Assembly (NCBI GenBank): GCA_934668875.1
Contig: CAKUON010000001.1
Location: forward strand, 124,001-188,000
DNA from: an uncultured Collinsella sp.
GTDB lineage: Bacteria; Actinomycetota; Coriobacteriia; Coriobacteriales; Coriobacteriaceae
Reading direction: 5' to 3'
DNA length: 64,000 nucleotides
The notes under the pieces are model-generated. The model did not search any database. It worked only from the letters and a program-made list of their open reading frames with translations, and was not told the DNA's origin. Made by a program: the position numbers and the translations under genes. Within the stretch, counting starts at the first letter, position 1. Each line of letters begins with the position of its first letter. Of this stretch, positions 43,832 through 50,966 are shown piece by piece.

Positions 43832-44536
43832 TTATCGGTTGGAGTTTCTGTTGTAACGAGCCATAAGGTAGAGCAGCTGAATGATCGAGGTGAGCGCGGC
43901 TGCCACATAGGTAAGCGCGGCTGCCGTCAGCACCTTCTTGGCACCGTTGACCTGCTTGGAGCTCATGCCCGACTGCTCAATGTAGGCCACAGCGCGGCGG
44001 CTGGCATCTATCTCGACCGGAAGCGTAACCAGCTGGAACAGCACGCTAAACGAGAAGAAAATCAGTGCGAGGGTCGTGAGCCCGGCAATGTTCATAAACA
44101 AGCCCATGAGCAGCACGATCGTCCAGGTGTTCTGGGTAAAGTTGACGACGGGGACCAAAGCGGTGCGCACCTTCATCATGGCGTAGCCGCTTTGACGCTG
44201 GGCGGCATGGCCCGCCTCGTGGCAGGCGACGGCAACGCTTGCGACCGACCCGCCCGAACGGTTAGCGTCAGACAGATACAGGTTGTTGTCCTGCGGGTTG
44301 TAGTGGTCGGTGAGCTCGCCAGCAACGCCCTTGATGCCCACGGCGTTGCAACCGTTGGCATCGAGCATGCGGCGAGCAACCACAGCGCCCGTATCGCCGT
44401 CCGAGCGCACCTTGGACCACGTCTTGTACGTCGAGTTGATATAGCTCTGCGCGGCAAAACCGAGCACCGTACAAATAAGAACAACCAGCAGGTACAGCGG
44501 GTCGATACCAAAGCCGTATCCGTAGTAATAAGGCAT
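43832..44536 (-). CDS. Membrane zinc metallopeptidase (YugP family)
   Basis: A 234-residue membrane protein. After a Tyr/Gly-rich start and one helix, a soluble segment carries the zinc site VACHEAGHAAQRQ (HExxH). Two or three further helices follow (VNFTQNTWTIVLLMGLFMNI, LTTLALIFFSFSVLFQLVTL), with PVEIDASRRAVAYIE behind them, the standard YugP layout. Substrate is unknown; a role in membrane protein quality control is the usual guess. GGAGGAATTCGC precedes the ATG. It is monocistronic by appearance, with rnd upstream on the chromosome ending on the same strand. Confidence 0.92.
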   Translation of the reverse strand: MPYYYGYGFGIDPLYLLVVLICTVLGFAAQSYINSTYKTWSKVRSDGDTGAVVARRMLDANGCNAVGIKGVAGELTDHYNPQDNNLYLSDANRSGGSVASVAVACHEAGHAAQRQSGYAMMKVRTALVPVVNFTQNTWTIVLLMGLFMNIAGLTTLALIFFSFSVLFQLVTLPVEIDASRRAVAYIEQSGMSSKQVNGAKKVLTAAALTYVAAALTSIIQLLYLMARYNRNSNR

Positions 44537-44600
44537 GCGAATTCCTCCGAATCGAGTTACACGTTGGAGGCATTTTACCCACTCAGCCGGCTAGGCTTCC

Positions 44601-45734
44601 CTATAACAACTCAATCTTTCCGTCCTTCACGGTGAGCCCCATATTGCCCGAAAGCAAATCGTCCAGGCGCGAGCCCACGAGCTCAAAGCGCCAGCCTTCG
44701 CGCAAGGGGCTCTGCTCGGGATGCTCAATGTAGTCGGCCAGGTCATCGCGCGATGCAATCACCGAGGTCGCCACGCCCGAGCGCTCGGCAACCAAGCGGA
44801 TGAGGGCATACATAAGGTCCGTCACGCTCTCCAGCTCCGGCGAGATCTGGCGATGCCCGCGCACCATGAGCGGCAGGCGATCGTGCGGGCAGCTCGCGCC
44901 GCGCTTGATAGCCATGAGCGCGCCGTCCACGTCGCGCTCCCCCAGCTGGTCGGTACCGCGGATACTACGGAACTCCTCGACGCGCACGGGATTGCGCTTG
45001 ACGAGCGCCAGCAGCGTATCGTCGGACATGACCCACTTGCGCGGGATGTTGCGGCGCTCGGCGCGGTCCTCGCGCCAGGCGGCGAGCTCGCGCGCGATGC
45101 CCAGCTGATGGCGGCTGCACGAGTTGATGCGCTTGACCTTACGGAATGCCTCGTGACGGTCGGCGCGATAGTGCGACTCGTCGGCCAGCGGGCGCAGCTC
45201 GTCGAGCACCCAGTCCACACGGCCCAGTTCGCGCAGGCGGCTCATCATCTCGGTATAGGCGACGATCAGGTACTTGACGTCATCGATCGCGTACTCAATC
45301 TGCTTGTCGGTCAGCGGACGGCGCGACCAGTCGGTCAGTGACTCGGTCTTGGGCAGCGATACGCCGCAAAACGTCTGCACGAGCGCGCCGTAGGAAATCT
45401 GCTGGCGCTCACCCAAAAAGGCGGCGGCCACCTGCGTGTCAAAAATAGGACGTGGCAGCACGCCCACGGTATGGAGCATGACCTCCATATCCTGCGAGCA
45501 GGCGTGGAACACCTTGGTCACGCTCTCGTCGGCCATAAGCTCGGCGAGCGGCGACAGGTCGTCGATCACCAGCGGATCGACCACGACACTCTCGGCAGGG
45601 GTGGCAATCTGAACCAGGCACAGACGCGGATGGAACGTGCGCTCGCGCAAAAATTCGGTATCGACGGCAATCGCGTCGAACTCGCGGGCGCGCTGGCAAA
45701 AGTCGAGTAGAGCCTGATGTGTGGAAATGTACAT
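44601..45734 (-). CDS. rnd: Ribonuclease D
   Basis: A 377-residue DEDD 3'-5' exoribonuclease involved in tRNA maturation. ExoI is in AIAVDTEFLRERTF (Asp, Glu), ExoII in KVFHACSQDMEVM (Asp) and ExoIII in QIEYAIDDVKYLIVAY (Tyr, Asp). Two HRDC domains follow (LAAWREDRAERRNIPRKWVMSD and the later RLVAERSGVATSVIASRDDLADYI). All catalytic acids are present. The ATG at 45732-45734 (MYISTHQALLDF) fits family alignments; twelve upstream codons lack a good ribosome-binding site. Confidence 0.93.
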   Translation of the reverse strand: MYISTHQALLDFCQRAREFDAIAVDTEFLRERTFHPRLCLVQIATPAESVVVDPLVIDDLSPLAELMADESVTKVFHACSQDMEVMLHTVGVLPRPIFDTQVAAAFLGERQQISYGALVQTFCGVSLPKTESLTDWSRRPLTDKQIEYAIDDVKYLIVAYTEMMSRLRELGRVDWVLDELRPLADESHYRADRHEAFRKVKRINSCSRHQLGIARELAAWREDRAERRNIPRKWVMSDDTLLALVKRNPVRVEEFRSIRGTDQLGERDVDGALMAIKRGASCPHDRLPLMVRGHRQISPELESVTDLMYALIRLVAERSGVATSVIASRDDLADYIEHPEQSPLREGWRFELVGSRLDDLLSGNMGLTVKDGKIELL

Positions 45735-45832
45735 ATCAACCCATCGAATAAGGTTAGGCCCGAAAAACACGGGTAGGATATCGGCATTGCCTTACAACTA
45801 TACTCGGTTAGTCACAGAACGGGAACGTAAGT

Positions 45833-46750
45833 ATGCGCTGCCTTATCATCCACAACCCGGCATCGGGCCCCAGCTCAGATGAAATCTTCGCATTCACGCA
45901 CGCCCTCTCGCAGGGCGGCGACGAGGTCGTGATGCGCTTTATCGGCGATGGCATGGAGCCCGAGGACGCCGTGACGGACGTGCGCGAGTTCGATCGCGTG
46001 GTGGTCTCGGGTGGCGACGGCACCGTCTCCAACGTGCTCGACCAGATGCGCGGATGCGGCGTCCCCACACTCGTCTTCCCCTCTGGCACGGCATGCCTGT
46101 TCTTCAACAACATCGGCAATGCCCCCGAGGCGGCGGCACTCGCCAAGGCCTGCCGCGCCGGCCGCACGGTCAAGGTCGACATGGGTGAGCTCTTTTGGCT
46201 CGACGAGGACGGCAACGAAAAGCGCCACGGCTTTATCATCATCGCCGGCTCGGGCTTCGACGCCGAGATCATGATGAAGGCCGCCCCCACCAAAAACGAC
46301 ATCGGCGAGATCGCCTACTTCCTGTCGGCGCTTGCCACGCCCAATCCCACAGTGGCGCACTTTACGATTGAGCATGACGGCATTATCGAGGAGCTAGACG
46401 GCATCTGCTGCATGGCAGGCAACACCTCGGTCATCCAAAACGACATCAACCTGTTCCCCGACTGCCGTATGAACGACGGCATGGTCGACATCGCGGTCAT
46501 CGAGCCCGTAAAAACCGTGCAGTTGCTGCCCACCGTGATCACCGCTGCGCTCGACCCCGCCGGCAAGGTGCTCGGTCGCCCGCAGTTCAAGATCATCCAG
46601 ACTAAAGAGGCCAAAATTACCTGCACCCCGTCGCTGGGTATGCAGTTCGATGGCGAGATTATCTCCAGCAACTCCGGCGTCTTTGGCGCCCGCGCGCTTC
46701 CGCAATGTCTCGACCTGATCGTCGACGAATTCTCACCGCTCGGTAAATAG
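45833..46750 (+). CDS. Diacylglycerol kinase-family lipid kinase (YegS/DgkB-like)
   Basis: A 305-residue cytoplasmic lipid kinase. It shows IIHNPASGPSSDE, VVVSGGDGTVSNVL (the GGDGT nucleotide loop), FPSGTACLFFNN, and in the C-terminal beta-sandwich IIAGSGFDAEIMM and NDGMVDIAVIEP with PSLGMQFDGEII. Likely to phosphorylate diacylglycerol or a related lipid and feed phospholipid recycling. It starts 98 bp from the divergent rnd gene. The Shine-Dalgarno (GGGAACG) is poor. The small membrane ORF follows 9 bp behind. Confidence 0.9.
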   Translation: MRCLIIHNPASGPSSDEIFAFTHALSQGGDEVVMRFIGDGMEPEDAVTDVREFDRVVVSGGDGTVSNVLDQMRGCGVPTLVFPSGTACLFFNNIGNAPEAAALAKACRAGRTVKVDMGELFWLDEDGNEKRHGFIIIAGSGFDAEIMMKAAPTKNDIGEIAYFLSALATPNPTVAHFTIEHDGIIEELDGICCMAGNTSVIQNDINLFPDCRMNDGMVDIAVIEPVKTVQLLPTVITAALDPAGKVLGRPQFKIIQTKEAKITCTPSLGMQFDGEIISSNSGVFGARALPQCLDLIVDEFSPLGK

Positions 46751-46759
46751 GAGGAACCC

Positions 46760-46852
46760 ATGAACGACAATCCCCTGCTCGGCTTTATCGTCATCGTTTT
46801 GGCCATGCTCGTAGGCTATGCGATCAACGTGATCCACCGCCGGAAGAAATAA
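46760..46852 (+). CDS. Small single-pass membrane protein (30 aa)
   Basis: ATG with AGGAGGAACCC directly upstream, a strong ribosome-binding site, 9 bp after the lipid kinase stop. The product starts MNDNPLLGF, has one hydrophobic helix (about residues 7-24) and ends with the basic HRRKK. Followed 37 bp later by a terminator, so it is the last gene of a two-gene operon. Function unknown; by position it might associate with the lipid kinase at the membrane. Confidence 0.7.
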   Translation: MNDNPLLGFIVIVLAMLVGYAINVIHRRKK

Positions 46853-46889
46853 TTCCACATTGGTATGATATTCATCCAATTATCGTCTC

Positions 46890-46928
46890 CCCCGCTGTTT
46901 ATGCATTTGCCAAACAGCGGGGATTTTT
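46890..46928 (+). terminator. Terminator of the lipid kinase operon
   Basis: Perfect 11-bp stem CCCCGCTGTTT/AAACAGCGGGG with an 11-nt loop, followed by ATTTTTC. Confidence 0.9.
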
Positions 46929-46984
46929 CATTTCGGTATTTCCAGACGCTTTATCTAGATGCAGTAATTGCAGGGCGTCTTTAT

Positions 46985-47138
46985 TTGGCTAAAGCTACAA
47001 ACTGAGTATAATTAACCGCTCATCGTATATTTCATTACGCTTATCGAGTAAGTTTCTTTTACACGTGAATATTGTTTCCAGTTCGTTACGCTAATGGGGT
47101 GTCTTTATTGGCTGAAGCCCTCTGGCTGCAGAGGGCTT
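46985..47138 (+). promoter_or_regulatory. Promoter and leader of the C69 dipeptidase gene
   Basis: -35 TTGGCT (46985-46990), 16-bp spacer, -10 TATAAT (47007-47012). The leader of about 140 nt ends in a hairpin AAGCCCTC/GAGGGCTT (47115-47138) followed by TCGC, just before the ribosome-binding site. The words TCTTTATT(T)GGCT(A/G)AAGC occur at about 46977 and again at 47102, so part of the promoter sequence is repeated in the leader. The remainder of this 305-bp gap shows nothing else. Confidence 0.55.
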
Positions 47139-47157
47139 TCGCACGCTGGGAGGGAAT

Positions 47158-49104
47158 ATGAGGAAAACTCACCCCGTCAACGCGCTCAAAAAGCTTGGCA
47201 TAGGCCTCGCCTTTGGAGCTGCAACCATCATGTCCATGCCGACATCTGCGCTCGCCTGCACGCAGATGTACATGGGCAAAGACCTGACGGCCGACGGCAA
47301 CACGTACTATGGTCGCGCCGAGGACTATGCCAAGCGCTATCTCAAGCACTATGGCATCGAGCCCTCGCATGGTCCCGGCCATATCTACGGCTCAGACGAG
47401 TCCGACTTCGCATACACCTCGACCAAGAACACGTATCGCTATAGCTACGTGCGCGATCATCCATCGCAGTGGCATGGGCGCTGGGATGCCTACTCCGAAG
47501 CAGGCATCAATGAGAAGGGTGTATCCTGCTCTGCAACGCTGACCACATACATGAATGCAGACGCCAAGGCTGCGGACCCGCTGACCGACACTGGCATTGG
47601 CGAGTATAGCTACGGCAGCGTTATCTTGGGCGAAAGCGCAACGGCACGTGAGGGTGTCGAGCTCCTCGGCAAAATCATCGACGATCAGGGAGCCTGCGGC
47701 AACGATCAGCTGATTATCGCCGACGTTAACGAGACCTGGCTGTTCGCCGCGCTTTCCGGCCACCAGTGGATCGCCATGAAGCTCACCGACGACATCGCCT
47801 CACTCAACCCCAACATCGGCAACCTTAACTACCAAGTTAACCTCAACGACACCGAGAACTGTCTCCACTCCGAGGGCATCGAGTCCATGCCTAAAGATAA
47901 GGGCTTTGCTAAGTACTTTGACGACGGACAGTTCGACGTTGCCCAAACCTACGGCGAGGAAATTAGCGAAAAGGCTATGCATTCTTGGGCACGTTATGTC
48001 CAGGGCCGCGCCTACTTCGATGCACCGCTTGCTGAGGGCACCGACTATGAAATCGTCAAGGACACCAGCGAAAAACCGCGCGCTAAGGTTGGCGCTATGG
48101 TAAATGAAATGCAGCCGCTATTCTTCCAGCCCGGCAAGTCCAACTGGAACACCTTTGAGATGATCCGCGCGTTTGGCAACCGCGGCGAGAAGGTTCCCGG
48201 CCTCAACGCCAACACCGACGGCGCCTACGCCATCGGCACCGAAAGCAACAGCGAGATCAACCTCTTCCAGATTCGCGATGGCCTCGATCCCGAGATCGCA
48301 ACCATCCAGTGGGAAATGCTCTCCCGCGCCGCGTACTCCGTCGCCATCCCCTTCTACTCCGCACTGCTCACCGAGGTTAGCCCGTATTTCAGCGACCAGA
48401 CCGTCTCCTACGATCACTGCAAAGAGACGGACATCGTGAACAACGAAGAACCCGAGAACTCCATCAACTACGTCCTCATGGACATCAGCTCCCTCTGCTT
48501 CGAGCATCCCGAGCTGCTCGGCGTCAACGTCCGCACCTACCTCGACGCCCTCCAGAATGAGCTCGTCGAGCAGAACTTGGAAGTCGACGAGGTCATGCAG
48601 GCCACCGAGGGCACCGAGGCCCGTACCGCCCTGGCAAACAAGGCCGGCAATGCTGCCACCGAGAACACCTACGTCAAGTGCAAGGCCCTGCTCCAGGAGA
48701 TGCGCGAATACCTGAAGGCTGAGAACTTCGACGAGCCCTTCACTCCGAGCGATCTGAACACTGAGACCAACGGCCTCAAGGTATCCATCACCTACGCCAA
48801 GGATGCTCTTGCCACCGACCCCGTCACCCCGGATCAGCCCGGTACCCCCGAGCAGCCCGGCACTCCCGAGCAGCCCGGTACCCCCGAACAGCCCGCTAAG
48901 CCCGAGCAGCCGGCCGCCAAGCCTGAGAAGCCTGGCAAGTCGGACACCACGACCACAGTAACCACCAACAAGACGAACACCAAGGGCGGCCTGCCCACCA
49001 CTGGCGATCGTTTTGATGGCCGCATGGTGGCTGCATTCGCCATCGCCGGCGTTGCCGTCATCTCCGCAGGCAGTTACTTCCTCTACCGTCGCAATAAGGA
49101 GTAA
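47158..49104 (+). CDS. Sortase-anchored C69 family dipeptidase
   Basis: A 648-residue surface enzyme. A signal peptide (KKLGIGLAFGAATIMSMPTSALA) is cut before Cys34, which as new N-terminus is the nucleophile of the peptidase U34/C69 (PepD) family. NTYYGRAEDYAKRY and GINEKGVSCSATLT belong to the Ntn core. A low-complexity linker repeats PGTPEQ three times, followed by KPEQPA units and Thr-rich sequence, then LPTTG at 612-616, a membrane helix and the tail RRNKE. So it is covalently attached to the wall by a class-A-type sortase and probably releases dipeptides from gut proteins. GGGAGGGAAT precedes the ATG. Confidence 0.93.
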   Translation: MRKTHPVNALKKLGIGLAFGAATIMSMPTSALACTQMYMGKDLTADGNTYYGRAEDYAKRYLKHYGIEPSHGPGHIYGSDESDFAYTSTKNTYRYSYVRDHPSQWHGRWDAYSEAGINEKGVSCSATLTTYMNADAKAADPLTDTGIGEYSYGSVILGESATAREGVELLGKIIDDQGACGNDQLIIADVNETWLFAALSGHQWIAMKLTDDIASLNPNIGNLNYQVNLNDTENCLHSEGIESMPKDKGFAKYFDDGQFDVAQTYGEEISEKAMHSWARYVQGRAYFDAPLAEGTDYEIVKDTSEKPRAKVGAMVNEMQPLFFQPGKSNWNTFEMIRAFGNRGEKVPGLNANTDGAYAIGTESNSEINLFQIRDGLDPEIATIQWEMLSRAAYSVAIPFYSALLTEVSPYFSDQTVSYDHCKETDIVNNEEPENSINYVLMDISSLCFEHPELLGVNVRTYLDALQNELVEQNLEVDEVMQATEGTEARTALANKAGNAATENTYVKCKALLQEMREYLKAENFDEPFTPSDLNTETNGLKVSITYAKDALATDPVTPDQPGTPEQPGTPEQPGTPEQPAKPEQPAAKPEKPGKSDTTTTVTTNKTNTKGGLPTTGDRFDGRMVAAFAIAGVAVISAGSYFLYRRNKE

Positions 49105-49115
49105 CGTCCTAGCTG

Positions 49116-49165
49116 AGTGGGCAAGGCAGCAATGGCGGCCTCGCCCACTTAACCCGCCTTTTTGA
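49116..49165 (+). terminator. Terminator of the dipeptidase gene
   Basis: AGTGGGC/GCCCACT with a partly paired inner region (AGGC/GCCT), then TTAACCCGCCTTTTT. Imperfect, but rightly placed 12 bp after the stop. Confidence 0.55.
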
Positions 49166-49224
49166 CCGACGGGAAACCCGCCTGAAATCTTTTCAAAAAA
49201 GATTTCCCCGCACACACTTCGCTG

Positions 49225-49233
49225 TGCTATAGT
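49225..49233 (+). promoter_or_regulatory. Extended -10 of the Trp leader transcript
   Basis: TGC-TATAGT, an extended -10, 58 bp upstream of the leader ATG. The -35 is poor (TTTCCC region). An expected start near 49240 leaves about 50 nt before the leader peptide, which suits an attenuation leader. Confidence 0.5.
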
Positions 49234-49291
49234 GCAGCGCAACAGTAACTAGGTGCGACCGCGCCACAGCATTACGAAAGGAGCCACCAAC

Positions 49292-49360
49292 ATGAAGAAC
49301 ACGATGAACTCTCTTAACAACTGGTGGTGGCGTGATGCGAATACGATCGGTCGACAGTGA
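49292..49360 (+). CDS. Tryptophan leader peptide (22 aa, three consecutive Trp)
   Basis: ATG at 49292 with AAAGGAG 8 nt upstream; stop TGA at 49358-49360. The peptide starts MKNTMNSLNN and then has three Trp codons in a row (49322-49330), followed by RDANTIGRQ. Three TGG in 22 codons, in a short ORF with a strong ribosome-binding site and an intrinsic terminator 36 nt after its stop, is the classical arrangement of trp attenuation leaders; actinobacterial trp leaders also have WWW. Ribosome stalling at these codons when charged tRNA-Trp is low would prevent the terminator from forming. The downstream genes encode TrpP-like transporters. Confidence 0.85.
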   Translation: MKNTMNSLNNWWWRDANTIGRQ

Positions 49361-49427
49361 GTCCCTCACGCCTGTTTTTGCGCTCTAGGTGATTGGAAGG
49401 CCTCCGGTTTCGACCGGGGGCCTTTTT
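49329..49427 (+). promoter_or_regulatory. Trp attenuator region
   Basis: GGCGTGA (49329-49335), overlapping the last Trp codon, pairs perfectly with TCACGCC (49366-49372): candidate 1:2 stem. GCCT at the end of segment 2 can pair with AGGC at 49398-49401, the 5' side of the terminator: candidate antiterminator. The terminator stem uses 49397-49408 with 49413-49424, 12 bp around TTCG, then TTTTT. The alternative pairings are my reading and were not computed. Confidence 0.7.
49397..49427 (+). terminator. Intrinsic terminator of the Trp attenuator
   Basis: AAGGCCTCCGGT-TTCG-ACCGGGGGCCTT: 12-bp stem with one G-T pair and a UUCG tetraloop, followed by a T-run to 49427. It is 78 bp upstream of the first S-component gene and not behind any long gene, so it is a regulatory terminator. 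Confidence 0.88.
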
Positions 49428-49504
49428 CTATCTCGAGCCCGATCACATTCGCATCACGCGCCTCCGCTTTTCTCTTGCACTCCCCTTCCGAAAGGATTTT
49501 CACC

Positions 49505-50077
49505 ATGTCTCAGAACACCACCGCCACCCAGCCCCGCACCGTCCAGACCGCCGACCGTGGCAAACTCGATGTCCGCGCCCTCGTCCTGCTCGCCATCCTG
49601 CTCGCCGCCGGCTTCATCCTCAACTTCACCGTCGGCAAGGCCATCTCGGGCATCTCGGGCGGCATGATCAGCCCCGAGTTCATCATCTCGGCCTTCTGCC
49701 TCACCATCCTGGTCGTTCGCCCCAATATCGGCCAGGCGCTCGTCATTGGCCTCATCTCGGCTGCCGTGATCCAGATCACCACCACTTCGCCGTTCGTCGA
49801 TTTTGCCGCCGAGGGCATCGCCGCCATGCTCATGGCCGGCATCGTCAACGCCGCCGGCAAGAACGGTCAGGTCAAGCCCGCCATCGCCATTGTCGCAACC
49901 TTCCTGACCACCTTTGTCTCGGGCGTCATCTTCATGGTCATCAAGATGGCCATGCTCGGCGTGGTAGGCGAGCTCGCCGCCGCCATGCTGCCCGTCGTCG
50001 CCATGACCGCCGTCTTTAACGCCATTCTGGTCGGTGCCCTCTACCTGCCCATCCAGAAGGCCCTGAAGCTCAACTAA
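49505..50077 (+). CDS. trpP: TrpP-like ECF S component 1 (tryptophan uptake)
   Basis: A 190-residue membrane protein with a polar N-terminal tail of about 28 residues and five to six helices (VLLAILLAAGFILNFTVG, AIVATFLTTFVSGVIFMVI and others). The alternation of short helices, the central QITTTSPF and the LTTFVSG segment resemble the TrpP tryptophan transporter family. ECF genes follow in the same direction and a Trp leader precedes, so tryptophan (or a derivative) is the likely substrate. AAAGGA lies 8 nt before the ATG. Confidence 0.8.
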   Translation: MSQNTTATQPRTVQTADRGKLDVRALVLLAILLAAGFILNFTVGKAISGISGGMISPEFIISAFCLTILVVRPNIGQALVIGLISAAVIQITTTSPFVDFAAEGIAAMLMAGIVNAAGKNGQVKPAIAIVATFLTTFVSGVIFMVIKMAMLGVVGELAAAMLPVVAMTAVFNAILVGALYLPIQKALKLN

Positions 50078-50083
50078 CCCGCT

Positions 50084-50183
50084 CGGCTTTACGAGCCACC
50101 CCATCTTGGCGTTCATTCGTCGCTCGCGTACCCAAGTACGCTTCGCTCCTTTTTCGCGCCAACCTGGGGCCCTCGTAAAGTCG
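50084..50183. repeat. 100-nt imperfect hairpin between the two S-component genes
   Basis: CGGCTTTACGAG (50084-50095) pairs with CTCGTAAAGTCG (50172-50183); CCCCATCTTGGCG pairs with CGCCAACCTGGGG with few mismatches; the tip is GCGTAC-CCAA-GTACGC (50126-50141). It starts 6 bp after the trpP1 stop. It probably lowers or protects expression of the following genes, or is a REP-like insertion. Confidence 0.75.
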
Positions 50184-50285
50184 TCTCTGTGCTCCATTAT
50201 TCAAAATTGATCCCCTTTCCGATTTAGCCCCTTTCGTGGGGGTCTAGGACACGCTTATCTCAAATCCCACCTTAAGGAGAACATC

Positions 50286-50837
50286 ATGGCCACCAACACT
50301 CAGGCTCGTACTATTTCTGCCAACGCCGCTTCCGACAAAGGCATCCTCGACATCACCTCGCTCGTCCTGCTCGCCATCCTCCTTGCCGCCGGCTTTATCC
50401 TCAACATGACCGTCGGCAACGCTCTTGCCGCAACGGGCATTAAGCCGCAGTTCATCATTGCCGCCTATGCTCTGGCCATCGCACTCACGCAGGCAAGCTT
50501 TGCCCAGGCAGCCATCTTTGGCATCCTGTCGGCCGCCGTCATCCAGATCACCACGTCAATCCCCGGCCTCAACTTTGTCACCGAGCTTGCCGGCGCGCTG
50601 ACGATGGCGGCGCTCATCAAGTCCAACATCGGCGGCAGCAAGCTCAACCCCTTCATCGCCGGCCTGCTCACCACCTTGGTCTCGGGTGCCCTCTTCGCCG
50701 TCCTGGGCACCGTCATCATGGGTGCCGCGCTGCCCACAGCGCTTGCCAAGGTGCCCATCGTGCTCGGCACTGCCGTCTTCAACGCCGTCGTGGTCCAGGC
50801 CCTCTTCTTCCCCCTGCGCATGGTGCTCAACAAATAG
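50286..50837 (+). CDS. TrpP-like ECF S component 2
   Basis: A 183-residue paralogue of the previous gene: same polar tail, then LVLLAILLAAGFILNMTVGNAL, AVIQITTSIPGLNF, AGLLTTLVSGALFAVLG and AVFNAVVVQALFFPLRMVL. The two share layout and many residues (AAGFILN, SAAVIQITT, LTTxVSG) but differ in the helices expected to line the pocket. It might take a related substrate or act under other conditions. AAGGAGA lies 7 nt before the ATG. Confidence 0.8.
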   Translation: MATNTQARTISANAASDKGILDITSLVLLAILLAAGFILNMTVGNALAATGIKPQFIIAAYALAIALTQASFAQAAIFGILSAAVIQITTSIPGLNFVTELAGALTMAALIKSNIGGSKLNPFIAGLLTTLVSGALFAVLGTVIMGAALPTALAKVPIVLGTAVFNAVVVQALFFPLRMVLNK

Positions 50838-50904
50838 CCTGATATGATGGACGGGCCGCACGCTAGCGGCCCCATCACCAAAGACTGTCCCAAACAGCTA
50901 GCTT

Positions 50905-50948
50905 TTGGGGACGTTCTTAGACGATTGGTCATTTAAGAACGTCCCCAA
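50905..50948. repeat. Inverted repeat (15-bp perfect arms) before the ECF ATPase
   Basis: TTGGGGACGTTCTTA (50905-50919) and TAAGAACGTCCCCAA (50934-50948), 14-nt spacer. A GTCCC also lies just upstream. It ends 18 bp before the ATPase start, so the hairpin would sit directly in front of the ribosome-binding site. Confidence 0.8.
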
Positions 50949-50966
50949 TGACTATGAAAGGTATCC

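Noticed and set aside
48829..48900. Short tandem repeat in the dipeptidase gene as a CRISPR-like or minisatellite array
   Set aside because: It encodes the PGTPEQ linker of a wall-anchored protein in frame; there are no spacers.
49292..49360. Leader ORF as a random short frame
   Set aside because: Strong ribosome-binding site, three successive Trp codons, an attenuator-type terminator and TrpP-type genes behind it make chance unlikely.
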